DNA from: Tannerella sp.
Lineage (GTDB): Bacteria > Bacteroidota > Bacteroidia > Bacteroidales > Tannerellaceae
Reading direction: 5' to 3'
Length of the DNA stretch: 6,443 nucleotides
Assembly (NCBI GenBank): GCA_031282485.1
Contig: JAITDQ010000228.1
Span: 1 to 6,443, forward strand
Under the pieces are notes generated by a model. It searched no databases, was not told where the DNA came from, and saw only the letters and a list, made by a program, of their open reading frames with translations. The translations under genes were made by a program, and so were the position numbers. Positions 1-6,443 of this stretch are shown one piece after another (position 1 is the first letter of the stretch; each line of letters opens with the position of its first letter).

Positions 1-2022
1 CATAAACGGAAACGTATCAGGAAAGAACGCGTCGATATCAACAATACGCAGGGCACAAACACGCGCAGGGACGACAAACCCAAACAGCGTATAAAAAGAC
101 CCGTCCGCGTTGAAGTAAACGAAGAAGATGTACAGAAACAGGTCAAAGAAACGCTGGCGCGCCTGACAAATAAAAGTTCGAAAGGCAAAGCGGCAAAGTA
201 TCGCCGTGAAAAACGTGACGCCGCCGCACACCGCGAACAGGAATTGCTCGAAGTCGAAAAGCGGGAAAGCAGAGTACTGAAAATTACGGAATTTGTCACC
301 GCCAACGACCTTGCCAGTATGATGAACATGCCGGTTACGCAGATTATATCCACCTGTATGAGCATCGGGATAATGGTATCTATAAACCAGCGCCTTGACG
401 CGGAAACGATTAACATCGTCGCAGACGAATTCGGCTTTACGACCGAATACGTAAGCGCGGAAGTGGTTGAAGCCATAACGGAAGAAGTCGACAGGGAAGA
501 AGATCTGCTGCCCCGTCCGCCAATCATCACGGTAATGGGGCACGTTGACCACGGCAAGACGTCATTGCTCGATAACATACGCAAAACAAACGTGATCGCC
601 GGCGAAGCGGGAGGAATCACGCAGCATATAGGAGCCTATAATGTTGAATTGCCGAACGGACACCATATAACGTTTTTAGATACACCGGGGCATGAAGCGT
701 TTACCGCCATGCGTGCACGCGGAGCGAAAGCGACGGATATTGCCATTATTATCGTGGCGGCAGATGATAATGTGATGCCACAGACGGTCGAAGCGATTAA
801 CCATGCATCGGCCGCAGGCGTTCCCATTGTATTTGCAATCAACAAGATCGACAAACCCCATGCCAATCCCGAAAAAATCAAGGAAGAACTGGCCAATATG
901 AACTATCTGGTCGAAGACTGGGGCGGCAAATATCAATGTCAGGAAATTTCGGCTAAACAGGGAATCGGAGTGCCCGATTTGCTCGAAAAAGTATTACTCG
1001 AAGCCGACCTGCTGGAACTGAAAGCCAATCCCGCACGCAAGGCCATGGGAACCATTATCGAATCGTCGCTCGACAAGGGACGGGGATTTGTTTCAACCGT
1101 CCTTGTAAGCAACGGAACACTGAAACAGGGTGACGTCGTACTGGCGGGAACGCATTTCGGACGCATCAAGGCGATGTTCAACGAACGCAACCTGCGAATC
1201 GAACAGGCCGGACCGTCGGAACCGGCCATTATACTCGGCCTCGATGGAGCGCCGCAGGCCGGAGATACGTTCAACGTCCTCGAAACGGAACAGGAAGCGC
1301 GCGAGATTGCTTCGCGCCGCGAACAGTTACAGCGCGAACTCGGACTTCGTACACAAAAACGCTTCGGGCTTGAAGAACTCGGACGCCGCCGTGCGCTGGG
1401 CGATTTCCACGAACTGAATCTTATTGTAAAAGGAGATGTCGACGGATCCGTCGAAGCGCTGTCCGATTCATTGATAAAACTGTCTACGCAAGAGATACAG
1501 ATCAATGTTATCCACAAAGCGGTCGGCCAGATTTCGGAATCGGACATATCGCTTGCCGAAACGGCCGACGCCGTTATCATCGGATTCCAGGTGCGCCCCT
1601 CCGCGCAGGCTCGCCGCCTGGCCGAAAACGAAGGCGTCGAAGTGCGGCTGTATTCGATCATTTACGACGCCATAAACGACGTTAAGGATGCAATGGAAGG
1701 CATGCTGTCGCCGGAAATACGTGAAGATATATGCGGCGAGGTGGAAGTTTTGCAGGTATTCAAGATATCCAAGGTCGGGACAATCGCCGGATGTATCGTT
1801 AAGGAAGGTAAGATTAAACGGACAAACAAGGTGCGCATCGTCCGCGACGGTATCGTTATTCATACCGGCGAACTGGGCTCGCTGAAACGTTTCAAGGATG
1901 AAGCTAAAGAAGCCGTTTCCGGTCAGGATTGCGGAATTTATGTCAATAATTATAATGATGTACAGGTCGGCGATATCATCGAACCGTTCGACCAGGTAGA
2001 GATAAAGAAAACATTACAGTAA
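1..2022 (+). CDS. infB: Translation initiation factor IF-2, 3' part (start outside window)
   Basis: This is a GTPase that places initiator fMet-tRNA on the 30S subunit and promotes 50S joining; it acts in the cytoplasm. The frame is open from base 1 with no stop, so the gene begins upstream; 673 residues are visible, and Bacteroidales IF2 is about 1000 residues as I recall. The first ~90 codons are a Lys/Arg-rich linker, followed by the helical IF2_N domain (about 274-435). The GTPase motifs are all present: G1 GHVDHGKTS (538-564), G2 GGITQHI (610-630), G3 DTPGH (679-693), G4 NKID (841-852) and G5 SAK (949-957). Then come the beta-barrel domain II, domain III beginning near [15 protein letters not shown] (about 1405), and the C-terminal fMet-tRNA-binding barrel ending in KKTLQ. 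A TTG at 244 is not the start, because homologous sequence continues upstream of it. The stop lies six bases before the next gene, so the two are probably cotranscribed. Confidence 0.98.
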   Translation, partial: HKRKRIRKERVDINNTQGTNTRRDDKPKQRIKRPVRVEVNEEDVQKQVKETLARLTNKSSKGKAAKYRREKRDAAAHREQELLEVEKRESRVLKITEFVTANDLASMMNMPVTQIISTCMSIGIMVSINQRLDAETINIVADEFGFTTEYVSAEVVEAITEEVDREEDLLPRPPIITVMGHVDHGKTSLLDNIRKTNVIAGEAGGITQHIGAYNVELPNGHHITFLDTPGHEAFTAMRARGAKATDIAIIIVAADDNVMPQTVEAINHASAAGVPIVFAINKIDKPHANPEKIKEELANMNYLVEDWGGKYQCQEISAKQGIGVPDLLEKVLLEADLLELKANPARKAMGTIIESSLDKGRGFVSTVLVSNGTLKQGDVVLAGTHFGRIKAMFNERNLRIEQAGPSEPAIILGLDGAPQAGDTFNVLETEQEAREIASRREQLQRELGLRTQKRFGLEELGRRRALGDFHELNLIVKGDVDGSVEALSDSLIKLSTQEIQINVIHKAVGQISESDISLAETADAVIIGFQVRPSAQARRLAENEGVEVRLYSIIYDAINDVKDAMEGMLSPEIREDICGEVEVLQVFKISKVGTIAGCIVKEGKIKRTNKVRIVRDGIVIHTGELGSLKRFKDEAKEAVSGQDCGIYVNNYNDVQVGDIIEPFDQVEIKKTLQ

Positions 2023-2028
2023 ACGGAA

Positions 2029-2520
2029 ATGAACTGGTTGGATATTGTGATTTTGTGTCTTGCCGGAGTCGGACTGATAAAAGGGCTGTTCGACGGGGTA
2101 ATCAAGCAGGTAGCGTCACTTTTGGCGGTCGTCGCCGGCATATACCTGTGTGCGGTATCCGCCGAATGGACGCGCGGTTACCTGACAAAATTAGACTGGT
2201 TTTCGCCGCAGATAACGGTAATGATAAGTTATATTCTGGGTTTTATGCTGATTGTCGGATTCATCATACTGGCAGGGATTATCATTCACCGCATTATCAG
2301 CGTGACCCCGTTGAGTATTTTAAACCATATCGCAGGAGGATTGTTGGGTTTGTTGATGATGGTATTGTTTATAAGCCTTGTGCTGAATGTTATCGAGATG
2401 TTCGATCACAATTCCGTAATACTGTCACAGGAAATAAAAGTAGAATCACATCTTTATTTTTACATAAAAAGTATAATTCCCACAGTCTTCCCCGGAAATA
2501 TTTTCGAACAGATCGTTTGA
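2029..2520 (+). CDS. CvpA family membrane protein
   Basis: This is a 163-residue inner-membrane protein of the CvpA family (the family name comes from the E. coli colicin V production protein); its biochemical role is not established, so none is assigned. Four hydrophobic segments can be seen at about residues 4-21, 28-45, 63-86 and 101-122. The family-like pattern [13 protein letters not shown] follows the first segment, and a Gly-rich start to helix four (AGGLLGLL, 102-109) is also typical. The C-terminal ~40 residues are polar and probably lie outside the membrane. The ATG is six bases after the infB stop, and the gene is 22 bases ahead of sufB, which places it inside the operon. Composition is more AT-rich than the neighbours (about 43% GC by hand count over 2281-2400), as expected for codons for hydrophobic residues, so I do not read it as transfer. 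The length is normal for the family. Confidence 0.85.
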   Translation: MNWLDIVILCLAGVGLIKGLFDGVIKQVASLLAVVAGIYLCAVSAEWTRGYLTKLDWFSPQITVMISYILGFMLIVGFIILAGIIIHRIISVTPLSILNHIAGGLLGLLMMVLFISLVLNVIEMFDHNSVILSQEIKVESHLYFYIKSIIPTVFPGNIFEQIV

Positions 2521-2542
2521 TTTTAAAAATTTGTCGGATAAA

Positions 2543-4033
2543 ATGGAAGAACAGGATAATTTATTTAACGAACTAACTTCCGGTGAATATAAATACGGTT
2601 TCACGTCAAATGTGGAAACGGAAGTTATTCGTCGCGGACTGGACGAAGACGTCATACGGACGATATCTTCGAAAAAGGAAGAACCGTCGTGGTTACTGGA
2701 TTTTCGTCTGGAAGCGTTCCGCTACTGGCAAACGCTGGAAATGCCGGCATGGGCGCATTTGAATATCCCGCCCATAGATTATCAGGATATTATTTACTAC
2801 GCCGCCCCGAAGAAAAAAGAAGGACTGAAAAGCCTCGATGAAGTCGACCCGGAGCTGCTGAAGACTTTTGACCGGCTGGGAATACCCCTCTACGAACAAA
2901 AAATACTGAGCGGAGTGTCGGACGAAACGCCCGGTGCGACGGACGGTGCAACAAAAGGAATGGCCGTCGATGCGGTAATGGACAGCGTCTCGGTAAGGAC
3001 AACATATAAAGAAACGCTTGCGGAAAAAGGAATCATTTTCTGCCCGTTCAGTGAAGCGGTGAAACATCATCCCGATTTGGTGCGGAAATACATGGGCAGC
3101 GTTGTCGCTTATCGTGACAACTTTTTTGCCGCGCTCAACTCCGCCGTTTTTTCGGACGGCTCATTTGTTTACATCCCCGATGGCGTACGCTGCCCCATGG
3201 AATTGAGCACCTATTTCCGTATAAATGCAGCAAATACCGGACAATTCGAACGTACACTCATCGTTGCCGGCGACGATTCGTATGTCAGTTATCTGGAAGG
3301 CTGTACGGCTCCCCGGCGCGACGAAAACCAGCTTCACGCGGCTATCGTGGAAATCATTGCACACGACCGCGCCGAGGTGAAATATTCCACGGTTCAGAAC
3401 TGGTATCCGGGCGATAAGGACGGGAATGGCGGCATATACAATTTCGTGACAAAACGCGGACTTTGCAAAGGCGAAAGCAGCAAAATCTCGTGGACACAGG
3501 TAGAAACCGGCTCGGCCATAACCTGGAAATACCCGTCGTGCATCCTGGCCGGAGACAATTCCGTCGGCGAATTTTATTCCGTCGCAGTGACCAACCACCG
3601 CCAGCAAGCCGATACGGGAACGAAAATGATTCACCTCGGCCGTAACACGCGCAGTACAATCGTTTCAAAAGGCATCTCCGCCGGATACAGCCAAAACAGT
3701 TATCGCGGATTAGTGAAAATCGCCCCCCGCGCGGAAAATGCCCGCAATCACAGCCAGTGCGACAGCCTGCTGCTTAGCTCCACCTGCGGGGCGCATACAT
3801 TCCCGTACGCCGACATACAAAACGAAACCGCCGTAGTGGAACACGAAGCTACAACATCGAAAATTAACGAAGACCAGCTTTTCTACTGTAACCAGCGCGG
3901 CATAGACACGGAAAAAGCCGTAAGCCTCATTGTGGGCGGTTATGCCCGTGAAGTGATGAATAAACTGCCGCTGGAATTTGCCGTCGAAGCGCAGAAATTA
4001 TTAGCCGTTTCCTTAGAAGGAAGTGTGGGATGA
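2543..4033 (+). CDS. sufB: Fe-S cluster assembly scaffold protein SufB
   Basis: SufB is the scaffold subunit of the cytoplasmic SufBC2D complex and the site where sulfur enters and the cluster begins to form. With the ATG at 2543 the protein is 496 residues. The N-terminal part carries the family stretch from KYGFTS to WAHL; the beta-helix core follows, with conserved blocks such as [15 protein letters not shown] and NTGQFERTL. Cys406 in QCDSLL (3758-3760) matches E. coli Cys405, and Glu433-His434-Glu435 (VEHEATTS) matches E. coli Glu432-His433-Glu434, residues reported as important for cluster assembly. It ends with the usual SLEGSVG. A TTG at 2531 would add four residues (MSDK); I prefer the ATG because the remembered Bacteroidales proteins begin close to it, and no Shine-Dalgarno sequence decides the matter. 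One oddity is about 13 extra residues, [13 protein letters not shown] (2918-2956), that I do not recall in relatives. The frame is intact on both sides. Confidence 0.97.
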   Translation: MEEQDNLFNELTSGEYKYGFTSNVETEVIRRGLDEDVIRTISSKKEEPSWLLDFRLEAFRYWQTLEMPAWAHLNIPPIDYQDIIYYAAPKKKEGLKSLDEVDPELLKTFDRLGIPLYEQKILSGVSDETPGATDGATKGMAVDAVMDSVSVRTTYKETLAEKGIIFCPFSEAVKHHPDLVRKYMGSVVAYRDNFFAALNSAVFSDGSFVYIPDGVRCPMELSTYFRINAANTGQFERTLIVAGDDSYVSYLEGCTAPRRDENQLHAAIVEIIAHDRAEVKYSTVQNWYPGDKDGNGGIYNFVTKRGLCKGESSKISWTQVETGSAITWKYPSCILAGDNSVGEFYSVAVTNHRQQADTGTKMIHLGRNTRSTIVSKGISAGYSQNSYRGLVKIAPRAENARNHSQCDSLLLSSTCGAHTFPYADIQNETAVVEHEATTSKINEDQLFYCNQRGIDTEKAVSLIVGGYAREVMNKLPLEFAVEAQKLLAVSLEGSVG

Positions 4034-4060
4034 TTGATATAAACAAAAGAAAATGATTAA

Positions 4061-4822
4061 ATGGAAAATATATTACTGGAAATAAAAAACCTGCACGCGG
4101 GAATAGACGATAAAGAGATATTAAAAGGAATCAATCTCACGGTTCGCGCCGGGGAAGTACATGCTATCATGGGACCTAACGGATCGGGCAAAAGCACGTT
4201 GAGCAGCGTGCTCGTCGGCAATCCGGCTTTTACGGTAACGGAAGGCGCTGTGACGTACAGGGGGAAAGACCTGCTGGCGCTGTCGCCCGAAGACCGCAGC
4301 CGCGAAGGACTGTTCCTCAGTTTTCAGTATCCGGTAGAGATTCCCGGCGTGAGTATGGTTAATTTCATGCGCGCGGCGGTAAATGCACACCGCGAATATA
4401 ACCGCGAAGAACCTGTTTCGGCTACCGATTTCCTGAAAATGATGCGCGAGAAACGCGAAATCGTAGGAATGGACAGCAAACTGGCAAGCCGCAGCGTGAA
4501 CGAAGGTTTTTCGGGAGGAGAGAAAAAACGGAATGAAATATTCCAGATGGCCATGCTCAGCCCCCGGCTTTCGATTCTCGACGAAACGGACAGCGGCCTC
4601 GATATTGATGCGCTACGCGTCGTTGCAAACGGCGTTAATAAACTTAAAACGCCGGATAATGCCACGATTGTAATAACACACTATCAACGTTTGCTCGATT
4701 ATATCAAGCCCGACGTTGTGCACGTGCTCTATAAGGGACGCATCGTCAAAACGGCCGGCCCGGAGTTTGCCCCGGAACTGGAAAAGAAAGGATATGACTG
4801 GCTGAAAGACGATATTCTATGA
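4061..4822 (+). CDS. sufC: Fe-S cluster assembly ATPase SufC
   Basis: SufC is the ABC-type ATPase of the soluble SufBC2D complex; its dimerisation on ATP binding reshapes SufB-SufD during cluster assembly. Unlike transporter ATPases it has no membrane partner. The protein is 253 residues, the normal length. Visible motifs are Walker A GPNGSGKS (38-45), Q-loop Gln89 in SFQYPVEIPG, signature FSGGE (150-154), Walker B ending in Asp174-Glu175 of LSILDETDSGLD with the D-loop SGLD (178-181), and the switch His207 in ITHYQRLL. The wording of the Q-loop and Walker B regions is that of SufC and not of a generic transporter subunit. The ATG follows the sufB stop by 27 A-rich bases; an ATG at 4053 runs into a stop two codons later and is not a gene. 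The stop overlaps the sufD start as ATGA, which suggests coupled translation. Confidence 0.98.
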   Translation: MENILLEIKNLHAGIDDKEILKGINLTVRAGEVHAIMGPNGSGKSTLSSVLVGNPAFTVTEGAVTYRGKDLLALSPEDRSREGLFLSFQYPVEIPGVSMVNFMRAAVNAHREYNREEPVSATDFLKMMREKREIVGMDSKLASRSVNEGFSGGEKKRNEIFQMAMLSPRLSILDETDSGLDIDALRVVANGVNKLKTPDNATIVITHYQRLLDYIKPDVVHVLYKGRIVKTAGPEFAPELEKKGYDWLKDDIL

Positions 4823-6162
4823 GCGCCGAAAAACAATATACAGACCTTTTCACACAATACGGAGACGTTGTGTGCCGTCATGCGCCCGGATGTATGAATA
4901 TTCCGCGTACACAGGCATTCGCTGATTTCAAACGGACGGGCTTTCCCTCGTTGAAACATGAAGATTACCGCTATACAGACGTCGCACAGTCGTTCGCACC
5001 GGACTACGGACTGAACATCAACCGCCTCAAAGCGCCGGTTAACGCCGAAGACGTTTTCCGCTGCGCAGTTCCCAACATGAGAACCCACCTGTTTTTCGCA
5101 GTAAATGATTTGCTTTACGACGACGCACTGCCGGCCATACCCATGCCCGAAGGCGTTTATGCCGGCAGCATGAAGCGTTTCGCCGAACGTTACCCGGACG
5201 TCGCATCACGCTATTACGGCAAAATTGCAGAAACGCCGTCCGACGCCATTACAGCCTTCAACACACTGTTCGCACAGGACGGTTTCGTCCTTTACGTGCC
5301 GCGCAACGTAAAATTAGACCGCACCGTCCAGTTAGTAAATATCTTCCGCAGCGCAGTCGACATCATGGCCAACCGGCGCATTCTGGTTATCATGGAACCC
5401 TGCTCCGAAGCAAAACTGCTCGTTTGCGACCACAGCTTGGACAACGTGAAATGTCTTTCCACACAAGTGATTGAGATTTTCGCCGGAGAAGGCGCCTGTT
5501 TCGATTATTACGACCTCGAAGAAAGCACCCTGTCCACGACCCGCTATTCCTCTCTGTACGTAAAACAGGAAGCGCAGTCAAACGTACTCGTAAACGGCAT
5601 AACACTGTACAACGGCCTGACCCGCAATAATTACACGATCCGTCTCGACGGAGAAGGCGCGGAAACAACGCTCTGCGGAATGGCCATCCAGGACAAACAC
5701 CAGCACGTCGATACACATACGCACATCACCCACGCCGTCCCGAACTGTAAAAGCACGGAACTGTTCAAAAACGTCCTCGAAGGTCATGCGACAGGAATAT
5801 TCAGCGGACGCATCTTAGTCGCGCCGGAAGCCCAAAAAACGAAAGCATACCAGACCAACCACAACATGTGCCTCACCCGCGAAGCCGGAATGTACAGCAA
5901 GCCGCAACTCGAAATCTACGCCGACGACGTCAAATGTTCGCACGGCATGACAACCGGCCGCTTAGACGAAAAAGCCCTGTTTTACATGCAAAGCCGCGGC
6001 TTGTCGCGAGACGAAGCAAAAACACTCCTAAGTGTCGCCTTCACCGCCGATGTAATCGAAAACGTACGCTTGGACGCCCTGAAAGACCGCCTCCACTATT
6101 TAGTAGAAAAACGCTTCCGCGGCGAACTCATCCAATGCTCCGGCTGCCGGGTCTGCAAGTGA
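4819..6162 (+). CDS. sufD: Fe-S cluster assembly scaffold protein SufD
   Basis: SufD is the SufB paralogue that pairs with SufB in the SufBC2D scaffold; the SufB-SufD interface is where the nascent cluster is thought to form, and SufD is also linked to iron entry. The protein is 447 residues, the normal size for Bacteroidota SufD as I recall. The N-terminal region contains EDYRYTDV, then comes the beta-helix core (for example RRILVIMEP and LVCDHSLDNV), and then the highly conserved LEIYADDVKCSHG block near the C-terminus. In that block Cys373 and His375 correspond to E. coli Cys358 and His360, the latter reported as essential. The last residues form a Cys-x2-Cys-x2-Cys-Lys tail (Cys440, Cys443, Cys446) absent from E. 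coli SufD but, as far as I remember, shared by Bacteroidales. The ATG at 4819 overlaps the sufC stop. No sufS follows. Confidence 0.97.
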   Translation: MSAEKQYTDLFTQYGDVVCRHAPGCMNIPRTQAFADFKRTGFPSLKHEDYRYTDVAQSFAPDYGLNINRLKAPVNAEDVFRCAVPNMRTHLFFAVNDLLYDDALPAIPMPEGVYAGSMKRFAERYPDVASRYYGKIAETPSDAITAFNTLFAQDGFVLYVPRNVKLDRTVQLVNIFRSAVDIMANRRILVIMEPCSEAKLLVCDHSLDNVKCLSTQVIEIFAGEGACFDYYDLEESTLSTTRYSSLYVKQEAQSNVLVNGITLYNGLTRNNYTIRLDGEGAETTLCGMAIQDKHQHVDTHTHITHAVPNCKSTELFKNVLEGHATGIFSGRILVAPEAQKTKAYQTNHNMCLTREAGMYSKPQLEIYADDVKCSHGMTTGRLDEKALFYMQSRGLSRDEAKTLLSVAFTADVIENVRLDALKDRLHYLVEKRFRGELIQCSGCRVCK

Positions 6163-6191
6163 CAAATTTTTTGCATCTTTAAAAAGTAACC
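6163..6191. other. Convergent gap, possible weak terminator
   Basis: These 29 bases separate the sufD stop from the stop of the minus-strand gene, so transcripts must end near here from both sides. The plus strand has a run of six T (6167-6172). A short inverted repeat, TGCAA (6154-6158) with TTGCA (6171-6175), has a 12-base loop, and a 4-bp stem with a 3-base loop (CCGG-CTG-CCGG, 6140-6150) lies inside the sufD end. On the minus strand there is a run of five T (6181-6185). None of these makes a strong intrinsic terminator; the location is the main argument. Confidence 0.25.
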
Positions 6192-6443
6192 TCAATTCGG
6201 AATATATCCGCTTTCGGCGATGACAGGTTGTCCGGCTTCCGACAAAAGTAATTCGTATATCCTGTATGCTATGGATGATTTATCCAAATCGGAACGAATG
6301 ACTGCATATACTTCCGTTGTGTAGGGATATGTTTTGTTTTTTATGGTCTTACTGTCGGGATAAACGCCGTCAACAGCAATTATTTTTGCTATTTTGTCCC
6401 GAACCATCCACTCATTATAATAATAAACCGTATAGCACAGGCC
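6192..6443 (-). CDS. PstS-like substrate-binding protein, C-terminal part (start outside window)
   Basis: The gene runs leftward on the minus strand; the frame stays open from the right edge to a TGA at 6192-6194, giving 83 C-terminal residues. An internal ATG at 6405-6407 is not the start, because the preceding codons (GLCYTVYYYNEW) fit the family. The pattern - an aromatic stretch, KIIAVDGVYPDSKTI, then TYPYTTEVYAVIR, a helical segment RIYELLLSEAGQPVI and the end AESGYIPN - is that of the last lobe of PstS-like periplasmic binding proteins (PBP-like fold). Such proteins bind phosphate or related anions outside the inner membrane, often as lipoproteins; the ligand cannot be told from this fragment, and the signal peptide would lie outside the window. 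GC is about 40% by hand count against about 55% in part of sufD, so it belongs to a different unit from the suf operon. Whether pst transporter genes accompany it cannot be seen. Confidence 0.8.
   Translation of the reverse strand, partial: GLCYTVYYYNEWMVRDKIAKIIAVDGVYPDSKTIKNKTYPYTTEVYAVIRSDLDKSSIAYRIYELLLSEAGQPVIAESGYIPN

Noticed and set aside
244..246. TTG as the start of infB
   Set aside because: The frame is open upstream to base 1 and encodes the basic linker expected of IF2, so the true start is outside the window.
939..1661. Open frame of 240 codons on the minus strand inside infB
   Set aside because: It lies wholly antisense to conserved IF2 sequence, its product is rich in Ser, Arg and Pro and resembles no family I know, and such frames are expected opposite genes with this codon bias.
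2531..2533. TTG as the start of sufB
   Set aside because: An ATG in the same frame four codons later fits the usual family N-terminus; TTG is possible but less likely.
2515..2542. Possible Bacteroidetes-type promoter (TTTG / TAnnTTTG) just before sufB
   Set aside because: AAAATTTG at 2526-2533 misses the TA of the -7 element by one base, I see no well-spaced -33 TTTG, and its start point would fall at or past the sufB start.
2055..2576. Open frame of 173 codons on the plus strand overlapping cvpA and the start of sufB
   Set aside because: It overlaps a well-supported membrane protein in another frame, and its product is Arg-rich without domain or membrane character; it is a shadow frame.
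3161..3634. Open frame of 157 codons on the minus strand inside sufB
   Set aside because: Antisense to highly conserved SufB core sequence, with no recognisable motif; a shadow frame.
6164..6180. Promoter-like TTTTTTGCATCTTT in the convergent gap
   Set aside because: It resembles Bacteroidales promoter pieces, but no gene starts nearby on the plus strand; it is better read as AT-rich spacer between two stops.

Overview
The window is an ordinary housekeeping stretch from a member of the Bacteroidota, most likely order Bacteroidales. The assignment rests on remembered family sequences, not a search: the IF2 body (for example the stretch around [13 protein letters not shown]), the SufD tail ending in a CxxCxxCK motif, the gene order infB - cvpA-like - sufB - sufC - sufD, and the lack of clear Shine-Dalgarno sequences before the starts all fit that group.

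Layout. Positions 1-2022 (+) are the 3' two thirds of infB, open to the left edge, so the start lies outside the window. Six bases later comes a small four-helix membrane protein of the CvpA family (2029-2520). After 22 bases comes sufB (2543-4033), after 27 bases sufC (4061-4822), and sufD (4819-6162) overlaps sufC by ATGA. These five genes run the same way with gaps of at most 27 bases and look like one transcription unit. After a 29-base gap, a gene on the minus strand (6192-6443, 5' part outside the window) converges on sufD; it encodes the C-terminal end of a PstS-like periplasmic substrate-binding protein and is clearly more AT-rich than sufD. No gap exceeds 300 bases.

How the genes work together. 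SufB, SufC and SufD form the SufBC2D scaffold that assembles Fe-S clusters, with SufC as the ATPase. The key residues known from E. coli are present (SufB Cys405 and Glu432-His433-Glu434 equivalents, SufD Cys358/His360 equivalents, SufC Walker A/B and switch His), so the machine looks intact. No cysteine desulfurase (sufS) follows sufD here, so the sulfur donor must be encoded elsewhere. IF2 and the CvpA-like protein share the operon without an obvious biochemical link to Fe-S assembly.

I found no RNA genes, CRISPR, mobile elements or strong repeats, and no convincing new system. The points most worth checking are a short Gly/Thr/Asp-rich insertion in SufB, the missing sufS, and the Cys-rich SufD tail.
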